64,000 nucleotides of DNA from Prochlorococcus sp. AG-355-A09 (GTDB taxonomy: Bacteria > Cyanobacteriota > Cyanobacteriia > PCC-6307 > Cyanobiaceae): positions 62,001 through 126,000 of the forward strand of contig QCDG01000001.1 in NCBI GenBank assembly GCA_003280995.1, in the 5' to 3' direction. This document shows positions 20,911 to 34,352 of this stretch, one piece after another. Both the position numbers and the translations under genes were made by a program. Every line of letters starts with the position of its first letter. The first letter of the stretch is position 1. The notes under the pieces were generated by a model. It did not search any database. It worked only from the letters and a program-made list of their open reading frames with translations, and was not told the DNA's origin.

Positions 20911-21447
20911 CTATTCAAGAAAAACTCCTTCTTCATTATCAACATTTTTTAAACGTAAACTAATACTTTCCATTTTACTAGTTGGCACTTTCTTACCACA
21001 AAAATCTGGTTGAATAGGTAATTCTCTATGACCTCTATCTACCATTACTAATAACATCACTCTTTGAGGTCTGCCCCATGAATATAAAGCATCCATTGCA
21101 GCTCTAATTGTTCTACCTGTGTAAATTACATCATCTATTAAAAGAATTTCTTGTTCTTCAATAGGAGTTGGAATATCTGCAGCTTGTATTAGGCGAGTTC
21201 CAACTCTATTTTGGTCATCTCTATAAAAAGTTGGATCAATAGTTCCTTTTCTAACTCTTAAACCTGTTATGGAGAATAATTCCTTTTCTAGCACTTCGGT
21301 CAACTCTATTCCTCTAGTAGGGATGCCAACCAATAGAAGGTTATCTAGTTTTTTTACTTTTTCGATTATTTCGCAAGTTAAACGCGAAATAGTTTTTCTA
21401 AGCTCAACTTCAGTAAGTATTACGATCTTTTTTGTCTTCTTGGACAT
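20911..21447 (-). CDS. pyrR: PyrR: pyrimidine operon regulator / uracil phosphoribosyltransferase
   Basis: 178 aa with the PRPP-binding motif ILLIDDVIYTGRTIRAAMDA, the NTPRG-like VGIPTRGIELTEVL, and RVMLLVMVDRGHRELPIQPDFCGK. In many bacteria PyrR binds pyr mRNA and attenuates transcription in response to UMP; it also makes UMP from uracil and PRPP. No pyr genes are adjacent, so here the salvage or regulatory role acts in trans. Length fits the family. Confidence 0.9.
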   Translation of the reverse strand: MSKKTKKIVILTEVELRKTISRLTCEIIEKVKKLDNLLLVGIPTRGIELTEVLEKELFSITGLRVRKGTIDPTFYRDDQNRVGTRLIQAADIPTPIEEQEILLIDDVIYTGRTIRAAMDALYSWGRPQRVMLLVMVDRGHRELPIQPDFCGKKVPTSKMESISLRLKNVDNEEGVFLE

Positions 21448-21584
21448 GATTGATCAAGAAATAAAATTAATCTAATATTTTCATAAATTAGCAAAAGCTA
21501 ACTATGTTAAATATAAATTGTTAAAGAGTAACGTTTGAAGCTAAATTTAAGGTTGGATCAGTTAACAATGAATTTGATCTGAAT

Positions 21585-23207
21585 ATGTCAAAGATTAGCA
21601 GCAAAAATATAAAAAGATTAAGTGTTCCTCAGAGCCCTGTAGTTCTTGCAATATTAGATGGATGGGGATATCGAAAAGAAAAATCAGATAATGCTATAAA
21701 AAGTGCTAGTACTCCAATTATGGACTCATTGTGGCATGCTTACCCCCACACCCTCATAAGTGCTAGTGGATCTGATGTAGGCCTCCCAAATGGTCAAATG
21801 GGTAATTCAGAAGTAGGGCACCTTACCATTGGTTCGGGAAGAATAATACAACAAGAACTTGTAAGGATTTCAAATGTTGTAAAAAATAATCAATTAGGCG
21901 TGGTTAATGAGTTAAAAGAGATGGCTGATTCATTAAAGAAAAATAATTCTACTTTGCATATCACGGGATTATGTTCCGATGGAGGAGTTCATAGTCATAT
22001 AGATCATTTATTAGGTTTAATAAAATGGGCATCTGATAATAAACTTAAAAAAGTTGCAATCCATATTATTACTGATGGAAGAGACACGCCTGCAAAAAGT
22101 GCCTTGAAATATCTAAATCAAATAGAAGCATGTATAAAAAAATTTAACGTCGGCGAAATAGCTTCCATATGCGGAAGATACTGGATAATGGATAGAAATC
22201 TTTTATGGGATAGAACAGAAAAAGCATATTCTAATTTGACTGATCCAGATATTCAAATAACAAATATTTCTCCCAAGGATTACATAGAAAAAAGTTATTC
22301 CAAAAACATAACCGATGAATTTATAGAGCCCTTACGAATTTCTGAAAGCTATCTTAAAGATGGGGATAGTTTGATTTGCTTTAACTTTCGTCCAGACAGA
22401 GCAAGACAAATAGTCAAATCCCTCTCAGTAAATGAATTCTCAGACTTTGAAAGAAAAAATTATCCAACTCTAGATTTCCTTACTTTTACTCAATATGATC
22501 CAAACTTTCCCGTCAAAGTTGCATTTCCTCCTGAATCACTCAATAATTTTATAGGCCAAATAGTATCAGAAAATGGACTTAAACAATACAGAACCGCGGA
22601 AACTGAAAAATATCCTCACGTAACATACTTTTTCAATGGAGGAGTTGAAATTCCTTTACCTGGAGAAGAGAGACATTTGGTTCCATCTCCAAGAGTCGCA
22701 ACTTATGATATGGAACCCGAAATGTCTGCGGAGGAATTAACTATTAGTTGCTCTAAAGCAATTAAAAGCGGAAATTATGCTTTTGTTGTAATCAATTTTG
22801 CCAATCCTGATATGGTTGGTCATACAGGCAACATGGATGCAACAATTAAAGCAATAGAAAAAGTAGATAAATGTGTAGGTCAAATAGTTAATGCTACTGG
22901 AGAAATGGGCGGAAGCATTATTATTACAGCCGATCATGGGAACGCAGAAGTAATGAAAGGATCTGAAGGAGAACCATGGACAGCGCACACAATAAATAAA
23001 GTTCCATTAATTTTGATTGAAGGTGAAAAAAGAAAAATACCAAATATGGGAAATGAAATTAATTTGAGGGAAAACGCGGGATTAGCAGATATTGCTCCCA
23101 CTTTATTGCAATTATTAAAATTACCAATACCAAGAGAAATGACCGGCAAATCGCTTATTCAAGAAATTGAATTAAAGGGTTATAATAAAGTCGTTCAACA
23201 CGTTTAA
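21585..23207 (+). CDS. gpmI: 2,3-bisphosphoglycerate-independent phosphoglycerate mutase
   Basis: 540 aa. The N-terminal metal site has AILDGWGYR, and the catalytic Ser lies in [16 protein letters not shown]. Later [17 protein letters not shown] and GEPWTAHT give the other Mn-binding Asp and His residues. It interconverts 3- and 2-phosphoglycerate in glycolysis; marine cyanobacteria rely on this form. It is 21 bp upstream of secG in the same direction, so the pair is probably co-transcribed. Confidence 0.93.
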   Translation: MSKISSKNIKRLSVPQSPVVLAILDGWGYRKEKSDNAIKSASTPIMDSLWHAYPHTLISASGSDVGLPNGQMGNSEVGHLTIGSGRIIQQELVRISNVVKNNQLGVVNELKEMADSLKKNNSTLHITGLCSDGGVHSHIDHLLGLIKWASDNKLKKVAIHIITDGRDTPAKSALKYLNQIEACIKKFNVGEIASICGRYWIMDRNLLWDRTEKAYSNLTDPDIQITNISPKDYIEKSYSKNITDEFIEPLRISESYLKDGDSLICFNFRPDRARQIVKSLSVNEFSDFERKNYPTLDFLTFTQYDPNFPVKVAFPPESLNNFIGQIVSENGLKQYRTAETEKYPHVTYFFNGGVEIPLPGEERHLVPSPRVATYDMEPEMSAEELTISCSKAIKSGNYAFVVINFANPDMVGHTGNMDATIKAIEKVDKCVGQIVNATGEMGGSIIITADHGNAEVMKGSEGEPWTAHTINKVPLILIEGEKRKIPNMGNEINLRENAGLADIAPTLLQLLKLPIPREMTGKSLIQEIELKGYNKVVQHV

Positions 23208-23228
23208 AGTTAATAAAAATTTTTAGCA

Positions 23229-23456
23229 ATGATTCAAATTATTAGTTGGATTTGGGTATTTTCTGGAATTCTTCTTATTCTCTTAGTTTTACTTCATAGT
23301 CCCAAAGGTGATGGAATGGGAGGAATAGCCGCTAGTGGAAGCTCTATGTTCAACAGCGCAAGTAGTGCAGAAGCCTCTCTAAACAAAATAACTTGGACTT
23401 TTTTAGTGATATTTTTGTCTCTCGCAATAATTCTTAGCGCTGGTTGGATTTCATAA
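23229..23456 (+). CDS. secG: Protein translocase subunit SecG
   Basis: 75 aa with two membrane helices (residues 1-22 and 50-72) linked by a Gly/Ser-rich loop KGDGMGGIAASGSSMFNSAS, typical of SecG. It assists SecYE in protein export across the inner or thylakoid membrane. It is followed by a terminator-like hairpin shared with groEL. Confidence 0.9.
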   Translation: MIQIISWIWVFSGILLILLVLLHSPKGDGMGGIAASGSSMFNSASSAEASLNKITWTFLVIFLSLAIILSAGWIS

Positions 23457-23465
23457 AATTTGAAT

Positions 23466-23496
23466 AAAAAAAGGGAGCATTTTGAACGATCCCTTT
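23466..23496 (-). terminator. Terminator between groEL and secG
   Basis: AAAGGGA (23470-23476) and TCCCTTT (23490-23496) form a 7-bp stem with a 13-base loop. On the minus strand it is followed by a T-run (complement of 23466-23469), so it ends groEL transcripts; on the plus strand the T-run is lacking. Confidence 0.75.
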
Positions 23497-23525
23497 GAAA
23501 AATTTATTAAAAAACTATTGTTTAG

Positions 23526-25190
<1,665 letters not shown>

Positions 25191-25214
25191 TTAATAATTT
25201 TTGAAACAAATATT

Positions 25215-25526
25215 TTAGCTTACTACAGCTAAAATATCCTTTTCTGAGAGCAAGACATATTCATCTCCTCCCAATTTTATGTCTGTACCAGCATATTTGC
25301 TGTACAAAACTTTATCGCCAATACTCACTTCTGGAGTTTGTCGAGAACCATCGTCATTAAGTTTGCCAGGGCCCACCTGAGCAACTTCTCCAACCTGTGG
25401 TTTTTCTTTAGCTGAATCAGGCAAAAGGATGCCCCCAGCAGTTTTTTCCTCAGATGCGGAAACTTTAATAAAAATTCTATCTCCCAGTGGTTTTACTGTA
25501 GAGACTGTAAGTGAAACAGCTGCCAT
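25215..25526 (-). CDS. groS: 10 kDa chaperonin GroES
   Basis: 103 aa: [20 protein letters not shown], then the mobile loop [20 protein letters not shown] and the roof [20 protein letters not shown]. It caps GroEL. I use ATG 25526; a longer minus frame (25680) is a different frame and not related. It is divergent from atpD with a 218-bp spacer. Confidence 0.96.
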
Positions 25527-25550
25527 AGATTAATGGAGGATCATGATTGA

Positions 25551-25563
25551 GACGCTTTGCGTC
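25551..25563 (-). other. Short hairpin in groES leader
   Basis: GACGC-TTT-GCGTC is a perfect 5-bp stem with a 3-base loop, 25 bp upstream of the groES start. It is not a CIRCE element. It may act as an RNA thermosensor or stabilise the mRNA, or be chance. Confidence 0.35.
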
Positions 25564-25741
25564 ATAAAAATGGAAAGAGAAATTCTCCATCCGTATCATC
25601 AACAACATAATCTGCAGAGCGGCAATTAAACCATACTTAAACTGTGCGGGTGGCCGAACCCATTTAACGAATTTACCCATGAGGTGGTAGTATTTTCGGA
25701 TTATGAGCTGTTTAAATCAGCTATTCATCACCAATCAATAA

Positions 25742-27205
<1,464 letters not shown>

Positions 27206-27245
27206 ATATTTAAATATATATTTAACCTTCAATAATTTTAAATTA

Positions 27246-27650
27246 ATGGCAATTTCTCTAAAAGTTTTAGCTCCTAATAAAAATGTTTATCAAGGCGAAG
27301 CTGAAGAAGTAATTCTTCCTAGTACTACTGGTCAAATTGGTGTACTACCAGGACACATCTCTTTAGTTACTGCTATAGATATTGGCGTTTTAAGGCTAAG
27401 AATGAATTCCCAGTGGAAATCAATCGCACTTATGGGAGGCTTCGCTGAAATTGAATCAGATGAAGTTATAGTTCTAGTAAATAATGCTGAAATTGGTTCT
27501 GAAATTAATGTTCAAAATGCTGAACAAGATCTTAAAGAAGCAAAATTAGCAATTAGCAAATTTTCTGAAAATGAAAAAAATCCAGAGAAAATTAAAGCGT
27601 TGAAAGAGGTTTCAAAGGCTGAGGCTAGGATTCAAGCTGCAAAGAACTAA
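27246..27650 (+). CDS. atpC: ATP synthase F1 subunit epsilon
   Basis: 134 aa with the N-terminal beta-sandwich ([38 protein letters not shown]) and a C-terminal helical hairpin ([12 protein letters not shown] ... [10 protein letters not shown]). Epsilon links the rotor to F1 and can inhibit ATP hydrolysis. It follows atpD by 40 bases and is convergent with the PSRP-3 gene. Confidence 0.95.
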   Translation: MAISLKVLAPNKNVYQGEAEEVILPSTTGQIGVLPGHISLVTAIDIGVLRLRMNSQWKSIALMGGFAEIESDEVIVLVNNAEIGSEINVQNAEQDLKEAKLAISKFSENEKNPEKIKALKEVSKAEARIQAAKN

Positions 27651-27656
27651 TATTAT

Positions 27657-28133
27657 TTAGGCGGTTCCACAAAAAGTTACTTCGGGGAACTTTAATTTGG
27701 CTTCTTCTAATTTTTTTGTTTTACCTTCTTCTTGCCAATAATTTATAACTTCAGTAGCCTTATTCAATATCTCTACTCTCTCGTTATCTGTAATCCAACC
27801 TTTATTCTCAAGTTCACTTTTTAATTTTTCCCAAGCATCATCTCTTGGCCAAAAATAATAAGCAGTAAGAGGGCTTGGGCCTCCACCTACTATTTGATCC
27901 ACTGCTAGAGCCACATTATCAGGTAACCACAATACTTTAATTATGAACCTTCCTTCATCGGGTTTAGGAGTATAACCAGTAGGTACCCCATCTTCATCAA
28001 TTGTGGCAGCTGCCAATACGGCTGTGGCACCCATCATTCCTGCATTAGGAGAAGAATTTTTAGAGTTTGGTGCATCACTGTTTTTTCCCTTTTTTTCTGT
28101 TGAATTTTGATTTAACTTATCTGATGAGGTCAT
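27657..28133 (-). CDS. Ribosome-associated protein PSRP-3 / Ycf65
   Basis: 158 aa. The first 60 residues are low-complexity (Ser/Asn/Lys). The C-terminal 95 residues are the Ycf65/PSRP-3 domain: [40 protein letters not shown] and [21 protein letters not shown]. This is the plastid-specific ribosomal protein 3 family shared by cyanobacteria and chloroplasts; it binds the 30S subunit. The long N-terminal extension is unusual against the roughly 100-residue form. Confidence 0.85.
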   Translation of the reverse strand: MTSSDKLNQNSTEKKGKNSDAPNSKNSSPNAGMMGATAVLAAATIDEDGVPTGYTPKPDEGRFIIKVLWLPDNVALAVDQIVGGGPSPLTAYYFWPRDDAWEKLKSELENKGWITDNERVEILNKATEVINYWQEEGKTKKLEEAKLKFPEVTFCGTA

Positions 28134-28238
28134 TCACTTATTTGTGTTTAATAAATAATTTATCAGTTTATGGTCACATTTTGATTGATTTATTCAAAAT
28201 TTCTTGATTTTAGTAATCGATAACTTCTAAACAGGATT

Positions 28239-28397
28239 TTATCTATCATGAGTTACTTCATAAAAATCATAAATAGTGGCTTCCAATGAATCCCAAAGAT
28301 CTTTGGGGATATCGTTTTCTTCTGCGAACATGCCAAGCTGACTAGCTAAGCCTCTTGCTTGAGAAAGTTTCGAATCATATGAATCAGACTTATTCAT
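28239..28397 (-). CDS. 52-aa hypothetical microprotein
   Basis: ATG at 28395-28397, stop TAA at 28239-28241. The product is acidic and helical: SKLSQARGLASQLGMFAEEN followed by DIPKDLWDSLEATIYDFYEV. It lies between PSRP-3 and pepP on the same strand. The composition is protein-like and no overlapping gene competes. Function unknown. Confidence 0.6.
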   Translation of the reverse strand: MNKSDSYDSKLSQARGLASQLGMFAEENDIPKDLWDSLEATIYDFYEVTHDR

Positions 28398-28451
28398 TTT
28401 TGAGTTTTAAACTTAATAAAAAATAAATCTATTAACTAGATAAGTCAAATT

Positions 28452-29777
28452 TCAAAACTCTAAATCAGAAATTTCTTTAAGTGCAGCAATACTTAAAACA
28501 TCTGGGTTTGTATCATTGACCAGGACATCATCTTCAATTCTTATCCCTATGCCTTTCCATCTCTCATCAATAGGGGGTTGTCCCTCAGGGACTGGGATCC
28601 TATCACTTATATAGATCCCAGGCTCTACCGTAAGAATCATTCCATTCTGTAATGGCACTTCATAGTCACCCATTCTGTATGCTCCAACATCATGAACATC
28701 TAAGCCGAGCCAATGTCCAGTTCTATGCATGTAAAGATGTTTATAAGATTGATTCTCAATTATCTCCTCAGTACTGCCCGACAATAATCCAATTTCCTTT
28801 AATCCTTCTATAAGAATTGTTAACGCAACATTATGAACAGCATTAGAATTCGACCCTTTTACAGCACTTTTAATTGCATTTTTCTGCGCACTCAATACAA
28901 TTTCATAGATAACTTTTTGCTCATTAGAAAATTTACCACCTATTGGAATAGTTCTTGTTATATCTCCATTGTAATAATCAATTAGTGAGCACCCAGCATC
29001 CACCAACAATAAATCTTCCTTCTTTAAGGGTGAGTTATTTGAGGTGTAATGCAAAATACAGGCATTGTCTCCTGATGCAACAATTGAGTTATAAGCTGGT
29101 CCTCTAGCCCCTTTTTCCAAAAAGAATCCCTCAAGAAGACCCTGAATTTGTCTTTCATTTTTCTTTGATGAGATAGATTCTCTAACTAGTTCATGAGCTT
29201 CGGCTGAAATTTGTATTGCCTCTCTCATTCTCTTAATCTCAAATTCACTTTTAATTAATCTCATCTCATTTAAATAAATTTCTGGAGATTTTATAGAATT
29301 TGCACCAATCCCTGATCTTGAGCGATTTTCAAGTTGTTGTGAAAATATCTCTAGTACTATTTTCTCTATTTTTGGATGCTTTCCAATTGAAAAAACAAGT
29401 TCATCAGAACCATTTATGTAATTTGGGAGTAAATCTCTTAATTCGTTTATTGAGTGAGCCTTATCAGCCTTAAACTCTTTTTCAGCGCCTTCTAAACCCC
29501 ATCTAAAGCCATGCCAGACTTCGCTTATAACATCTTTAGGAGCGACAAACATAATAAATCTCTCTCCCTTTGGCTTATGCGGTAAGAAAAGAGCGATTGC
29601 ATCTGGCTCATCGAAACCTGTTAAATACCAAAAATTACTATCTTGCCTAAAAGGATATTCACAATCAGCATGATGCTTTACAAGATTAGCCCCTGGGATA
29701 ATAGCAGCTTTCCCACCTAATTTATTTAGGAATATTTCTCTTCTTTCTTCAAAAACTTTATGATCAGGTTCAAACAT
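28452..29777 (-). CDS. pepP: Xaa-Pro aminopeptidase
   Basis: 441 aa. An N-terminal AMP_N domain (residues 1-140) precedes the M24 pita-bread domain. Metal ligands are visible: Asp in LLLVDAGCSLIDYYNGDITR (two Asp), His in HRTGHWLGLDVHDVG, Glu in TVEPGIYIS and Glu in GIRIEDD. It removes N-terminal residues before proline. Size agrees with E. coli PepP (441). Confidence 0.93.
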   Translation of the reverse strand: MFEPDHKVFEERREIFLNKLGGKAAIIPGANLVKHHADCEYPFRQDSNFWYLTGFDEPDAIALFLPHKPKGERFIMFVAPKDVISEVWHGFRWGLEGAEKEFKADKAHSINELRDLLPNYINGSDELVFSIGKHPKIEKIVLEIFSQQLENRSRSGIGANSIKSPEIYLNEMRLIKSEFEIKRMREAIQISAEAHELVRESISSKKNERQIQGLLEGFFLEKGARGPAYNSIVASGDNACILHYTSNNSPLKKEDLLLVDAGCSLIDYYNGDITRTIPIGGKFSNEQKVIYEIVLSAQKNAIKSAVKGSNSNAVHNVALTILIEGLKEIGLLSGSTEEIIENQSYKHLYMHRTGHWLGLDVHDVGAYRMGDYEVPLQNGMILTVEPGIYISDRIPVPEGQPPIDERWKGIGIRIEDDVLVNDTNPDVLSIAALKEISDLEF

Positions 29778-29851
29778 AAATTGTGTATTGGCGTGTTTAA
29801 AAAAAAAATGGAAGAATGAATTAAAACAGATTTAGTATCTAATCTACTTTA

Positions 29852-30835
29852 ATGGAACCAAGTGTTTACGGTTTATTTTTACTAATAATAATTATTTTAA
29901 TTGGATCAGCATGTTGTTCGGGAGTAGAAGCAGCTTTTTTAGCCGTAAATTCAATTAGAATTTTAGAAATTGCCTCTAGACAAAAGCCAAAAAGTTCTGC
30001 AAATCAACTTCTAAAACTCAGGAAACATCTTGGAAGGACGTTAACTGTAATTACTATTACAAATAATGGATTTAATATAATTGGCAGTCTTATTTTAGGA
30101 GTATACGGTGCATTGGTAATTAATAGCAGTTTTGGTTTAACCCTTTTTTCAATAGCTTTTTACATACTAGTTGTTTTAGTAGGAGAAGTACTACCAAAAG
30201 CTCTTGGCACAAGATTTTCAATTCAAATAGCACTATTATCTGTTCCTATCTTGCGAATATTAAATACTTTAATGAGGCCATTCTTAATATTAATTGAACA
30301 GATATTTCCGGTTATTACAGCAGAAAACGAAATTTCAACTGATGAAGAAGAAATTAGACAAATGGCAAAAATTGGAAGTCAAAAAGGTTTTATAGAGGCT
30401 GATGAGGCAGCAATGATATTTAAGGTTTTTCAATTAAATGACTTAAAAGCAAAAGACTTAATGACCCCTAGGGTATCGGCACCTTGTCTTGATGGGTCTT
30501 CAAATATTGATGAAATTTCAAAACTTATAATGTCTGACAGCTCTCCATGGTGGGTTATTTTGGGAGATAAAGTTGACAAAATACAAGGGGTAGTTAAGCG
30601 TGAAAAAATGTTGGAGGAGTTAATTAATGGGCAAAATAAAAAATTATTATCAGAAATTTGCGAACCTGTGGACTACATTCCCGAAATGATTAAAGCAGAT
30701 CAATTATTAACTAAATTTGACAAGGATCATAAAGGAGTGAAAGTAGTAGTAGATGAATTCGGGGGATTCGTGGGAATTATTGGTTCAGAAGCTGTGTTAT
30801 CTGTATTAGCTGGTTGGTGGAAGAATAAATTATGA
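29852..30835 (+). CDS. CNNM/CorC-type membrane protein with CBS domains
   Basis: 327 aa. The N-terminal part is a DUF21 (CNNM) transmembrane domain, with LLIIIILIGSACCSGVEAAF and ITITNNGFNIIGSLILGVYG; the glycine-rich and AEGE-like VGEVLPKALGTRF follow. The C-terminal part has tandem CBS-like segments (VFQLNDLKAKDLMTPRV, DEFGGFVGIIGSEAVL). The family carries Mg or related cations across the membrane. No CorC_HlyC terminal domain is present. Its stop overlaps the next gene by 4 bases. Confidence 0.85.
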   Translation: MEPSVYGLFLLIIIILIGSACCSGVEAAFLAVNSIRILEIASRQKPKSSANQLLKLRKHLGRTLTVITITNNGFNIIGSLILGVYGALVINSSFGLTLFSIAFYILVVLVGEVLPKALGTRFSIQIALLSVPILRILNTLMRPFLILIEQIFPVITAENEISTDEEEIRQMAKIGSQKGFIEADEAAMIFKVFQLNDLKAKDLMTPRVSAPCLDGSSNIDEISKLIMSDSSPWWVILGDKVDKIQGVVKREKMLEELINGQNKKLLSEICEPVDYIPEMIKADQLLTKFDKDHKGVKVVVDEFGGFVGIIGSEAVLSVLAGWWKNKL

Positions 30836-32073
30836 AACAATTTAAAATTAAAGAAAATTATTTACTTTTAAAAAAATGGTGGGAGACTATTGATCTTACC
30901 AATTATGAAAAAAGTTTGTTTAACAGAGACATAATTTCTTTTAATCAACAACTTTTAAGGCTCAAAGAAAAAAAAATAAGAATTGGCGCATATGGTAAAT
31001 CAGGTGCAGGAAAATCCTCTGTTTTGAATTCTTTATTAAAAAAAGACATATTCAAAACAGATATTATTAATGGGACCACAAAAGAAATACAATCGGAAAT
31101 TTGTAATCTTAAAGATCAAACACTCAATAGTTTAGAGTTGCTAGATTCTCCAGGATTTGATTTCTGCAATATTAAATCTCCAGATAAAGTTTACTCTTAC
31201 ATAAATCATTCAGATCTTATTCTTTTTATAGTTTCGGGAGATTTAAATAGAAATGAGTTAAACGAAATCAACTCTTTTATAAAAGATGGAAAAAAAATTA
31301 TTTTAATTTTAAACAAAATCGATCTATTTAATAAAAATGAATTAAAAGAAATAATTGAAAATATAAAGTTTAAGCTTCCAAAAGATTTAAATATTCCAAT
31401 AATTATTAATAATGGAAACAATCTTAAAAATTACTTAGCAAAATTAATCAATCAATATGGTGAGATACTATTAACACTAAATTCTATTCAATTAGCTGAC
31501 AAATTTTTTCTGCGATTAAAAGAACAACGATTGAAAAGAAGGCAGAAATTAGCTCAATCAACTATCGGTAAATTTTCGACTATAAAAGCATCCGCAGTAG
31601 CTCTTAATCCTTTTATTTTTTTTGATGTTGCTGGTAGTTTCGCACTAGATACTGCATTGATTAACGAATTAAGTAAGATTTATGGCTTAAAGTTGAAAGG
31701 TGAATCTACAAGAAAAATATTTAAAAATATATCCATTAATAATTTATATTTGGGAGTCACTCAAGTCGGCGTCAATACCTCTTTCAACCTAATTAAGAAA
31801 GTAATTCTATTAACAGCACCTTTTACTAACGGGCTTTCATTATTACCCTATGGACCCATAGCAATTACTCAAGCAGCAATCGCGGTGTATTCAACAAAAA
31901 TACTTGGGAAATTAGCAGCAAAAGAGATATTTATAAGAAGCAAAGCTTCTTTTGTAGAGCCTGCCGTTATGATCCAGAATATGAATTTTAATGACTCAGA
32001 GATTTTTAACCATATAAATATTTATTTTTCAAATAGAAATTTTAATAATAATTTTGTTAGCATTCTGCCTTGA
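30832..32073 (+). CDS. Era/dynamin-like GTPase with C-terminal membrane domain (DUF697-like)
   Basis: 413 aa. GTPase motifs: G1 GAYGKSGAGKSSVLN, G3 LLDSPGFDF and G4 LILNKIDLF. After residue 240 the sequence has hydrophobic stretches (KASAVALNPFIFFDVAGSF and VILLTAPFTNGLSLLPYGP), as in DUF697/YcjF-type GTPases. Those proteins probably work at membranes. It overlaps the CNNM gene by 4 bases, and the two run with nadD-nadE. Confidence 0.75.
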   Translation: MKQFKIKENYLLLKKWWETIDLTNYEKSLFNRDIISFNQQLLRLKEKKIRIGAYGKSGAGKSSVLNSLLKKDIFKTDIINGTTKEIQSEICNLKDQTLNSLELLDSPGFDFCNIKSPDKVYSYINHSDLILFIVSGDLNRNELNEINSFIKDGKKIILILNKIDLFNKNELKEIIENIKFKLPKDLNIPIIINNGNNLKNYLAKLINQYGEILLTLNSIQLADKFFLRLKEQRLKRRQKLAQSTIGKFSTIKASAVALNPFIFFDVAGSFALDTALINELSKIYGLKLKGESTRKIFKNISINNLYLGVTQVGVNTSFNLIKKVILLTAPFTNGLSLLPYGPIAITQAAIAVYSTKILGKLAAKEIFIRSKASFVEPAVMIQNMNFNDSEIFNHINIYFSNRNFNNNFVSILP

Positions 32074-32080
32074 AACTTAA

Positions 32081-32650
32081 ATGGAAAAAAGCATTGCATT
32101 ATTTGGTACTAGTGCAGATCCACCTACCATTGGACATGAGAAAATATTAGAAGAATTATCCAAAATATATGCTCATACCATTTGTTATGTAAGTAACAAT
32201 CCGAAAAAAAATCATAAAGAGGATATCGCAATCCGTAGCAAATTATTAAAAACTCTTATTGAAGATTTAGATGAATATAAAATATTATTTAATCAAAGTA
32301 TCACTAGCAAATGGGCAGTAGAGTCGATTAAAAAATGTAAAAAAATTTACGAAATTGATAATTTAGATTTCGTTATTGGGAGTGATTTAATTCAAGATAT
32401 TTTCTGCTGGAAAAATTTTGGAAAAATTATTAAAGAGGTAAGTTTTTTTATAATTTTAAGAGAGGGTTATCCTGTTGAATCAAATACTCTTAAGATGTTA
32501 GAAACTTATAATGTGAAATTTAAGATTTCATCCATAAAAATCCCAAACATTTCAAGTTCTAAGTTCAGATTAAATTTAAATTATTCTAATTTACCACCGT
32601 CTTTAATAGATTTTGTTAAAAAGAATAATTTATATGAATCCACAAATTAG
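32081..32650 (+). CDS. nadD: Nicotinate-nucleotide adenylyltransferase
   Basis: 189 aa with the nucleotidyltransferase signature ALFGTSADPPTIGHEKIL near the start and VIGSDLIQDIFCWKNFGKI and IKIPNISSSKFRLNL later (the second half of the ISSS/T-x-x-R motif). It makes nicotinate adenine dinucleotide for NAD synthesis. It is 7 bp after the GTPase gene and 4 bp before nadE, so the two NAD genes are translated together. Confidence 0.9.
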   Translation: MEKSIALFGTSADPPTIGHEKILEELSKIYAHTICYVSNNPKKNHKEDIAIRSKLLKTLIEDLDEYKILFNQSITSKWAVESIKKCKKIYEIDNLDFVIGSDLIQDIFCWKNFGKIIKEVSFFIILREGYPVESNTLKMLETYNVKFKISSIKIPNISSSKFRLNLNYSNLPPSLIDFVKKNNLYESTN

Positions 32651-32654
32651 TTGA

Positions 32655-34352
32655 ATGAAGTTTTTACTTGCTCAAATTAATCCGATTGTTGGAGATTTAG
32701 AGGGTAATGCAAAAAAAATTCTTAATGCTGCTTCGAAAGCTAGCTCAAATTCTGCTGATTTAGTTCTTACTCCAGAATTATCATTATGGGGATATCCAGC
32801 AAATGACTTACTTCTAAAAAATAATTTAATCAGAAATCAATATCAAATTCTTGACCAATTAGCTTTAGTTATTAATAAAAAATATGGAAACTTGAGTATT
32901 ACAGTCGGGATAGCTGAGATAATAAATGATTCTTTTTTCCCAAATCTTTATAATTCTATTGCATTGCTTGAGCGCGGTGAGTGGAAAATAATTGCTCGAA
33001 AAATTATTCTTCCCACATATGAAGTATTTGATGAAAAAAGATACTTTAGATCAGAGGAAAAAGTTTCCGTATTATCAAAAGAAATACATAATAAAACTTG
33101 GCGAATTGGCTTTACTATATGTGAGGATTTATGGGTCAACAAAAATATAGAAGGTAGAGGAATTCATAAAGAAAATCCTATTTCTGATTTAAAGAAAAAA
33201 AAAGTTGATATCTTAGTGAATCTATCGGCCTCCCCATATACCTTCAAAAAGTTAGAGCTAAGATCCAAAGTTTCCAGTTTTGCTGCTAAATATCTTCAAG
33301 TACCGCTTATATATGTAAACCAGATTGGTGCAAATGATAATCTAATTTTTGATGGAAATAGTTTTATTCTTGATAAGAATGGATCTAAAATTAAGCAATT
33401 GAAATCTTTTTCAGAAGACCTCTCAAGTTGGCATATTAAGCAAACAATACCCGAGAAAAAAGAATTTGAACAATCTGAAATATCATCAATTTTTGATGCA
33501 TTAGTCCTTGGGGTTAGGGATTATGCTCAAAAATGCGGTTTTAAAACAGCTTTAATTGGACTAAGTGGTGGCATTGATTCAGCACTAGTTTCAGCAATTG
33601 CGACAGCTGCTCTTGGCAGCAATAATATTTATTGCGTCTCAATGCCCTCCAAATGGAGTTCATCCCATTCAAAAAGTGATGCAAAAGATTTAGCAAGGAG
33701 ATTAAAAATAAATTTCAATAGCATACCAATTGAAAACCTAATGAATTCTTTTGAAGAATCTTTTATAAAAACCATATCTTTCGAGATGGCAGAAATAACA
33801 AATCAAAATATTCAATCAAGGATCAGAGGAACTCTTCTGATGGCTTTAGCAAATCAAGAAAAGCATTTATTACTTTCAACAGGAAATAAATCAGAGCTAG
33901 CTGTAGGATATTGCACACTTTATGGTGATATGAATGGGGGATTATCGGTAATTGGGGATTTATATAAAACTAATGTTTTTAAATTATGCAATTGGCTTGA
34001 TAGTGAAGAATCAATAAATCATAGAAAGTCATATATGTTAGATACTAATGAAAATATAATTGGAGAAAATATCCGCACAAAAGCTCCAAGTGCCGAATTA
34101 GGTCCTGATCAATTAGATACTGATTCTCTCCCGGCTTATTCTATTTTAGATAATATTCTTAAAGGAATTATTGAAGAGAAAAAAGATTTACTACAGCTAG
34201 AAGAAGATGGTTATGAAAAAGATTTAATTTTAAAAATTATCTCACTCATAAAAAAAGCGGAATTCAAAAGAAAGCAGGCTCCTCCAATCCTAAAACTGAG
34301 TAGCCAATCATTAGGAAGTGACTGGAGAGTTCCCATAGCAATATCTTATTAA
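32655..34352 (+). CDS. nadE: Glutamine-dependent NAD+ synthase
   Basis: 565 aa with an N-terminal nitrilase-type amidase (Glu in LTPELSLWGYP, Lys in ARKIILPTYEVFDEKRYF, Cys in TICEDLW) and a C-terminal synthetase (GLSGGIDSALVSAIA, LSTGNKSELAVGYCTLYGD). The amidase takes ammonia from glutamine and the synthetase makes NAD. Its last 4 bases overlap the end of the convergent DUF3326 gene. Confidence 0.95.
   Translation: MKFLLAQINPIVGDLEGNAKKILNAASKASSNSADLVLTPELSLWGYPANDLLLKNNLIRNQYQILDQLALVINKKYGNLSITVGIAEIINDSFFPNLYNSIALLERGEWKIIARKIILPTYEVFDEKRYFRSEEKVSVLSKEIHNKTWRIGFTICEDLWVNKNIEGRGIHKENPISDLKKKKVDILVNLSASPYTFKKLELRSKVSSFAAKYLQVPLIYVNQIGANDNLIFDGNSFILDKNGSKIKQLKSFSEDLSSWHIKQTIPEKKEFEQSEISSIFDALVLGVRDYAQKCGFKTALIGLSGGIDSALVSAIATAALGSNNIYCVSMPSKWSSSHSKSDAKDLARRLKINFNSIPIENLMNSFEESFIKTISFEMAEITNQNIQSRIRGTLLMALANQEKHLLLSTGNKSELAVGYCTLYGDMNGGLSVIGDLYKTNVFKLCNWLDSEESINHRKSYMLDTNENIIGENIRTKAPSAELGPDQLDTDSLPAYSILDNILKGIIEEKKDLLQLEEDGYEKDLILKIISLIKKAEFKRKQAPPILKLSSQSLGSDWRVPIAISY

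Noticed and set aside
25477-25680. 67-aa minus-strand frame overlapping groES
   Set aside because: Different frame from groES, covers the promoter region, and has no ribosome-binding site or similarity.
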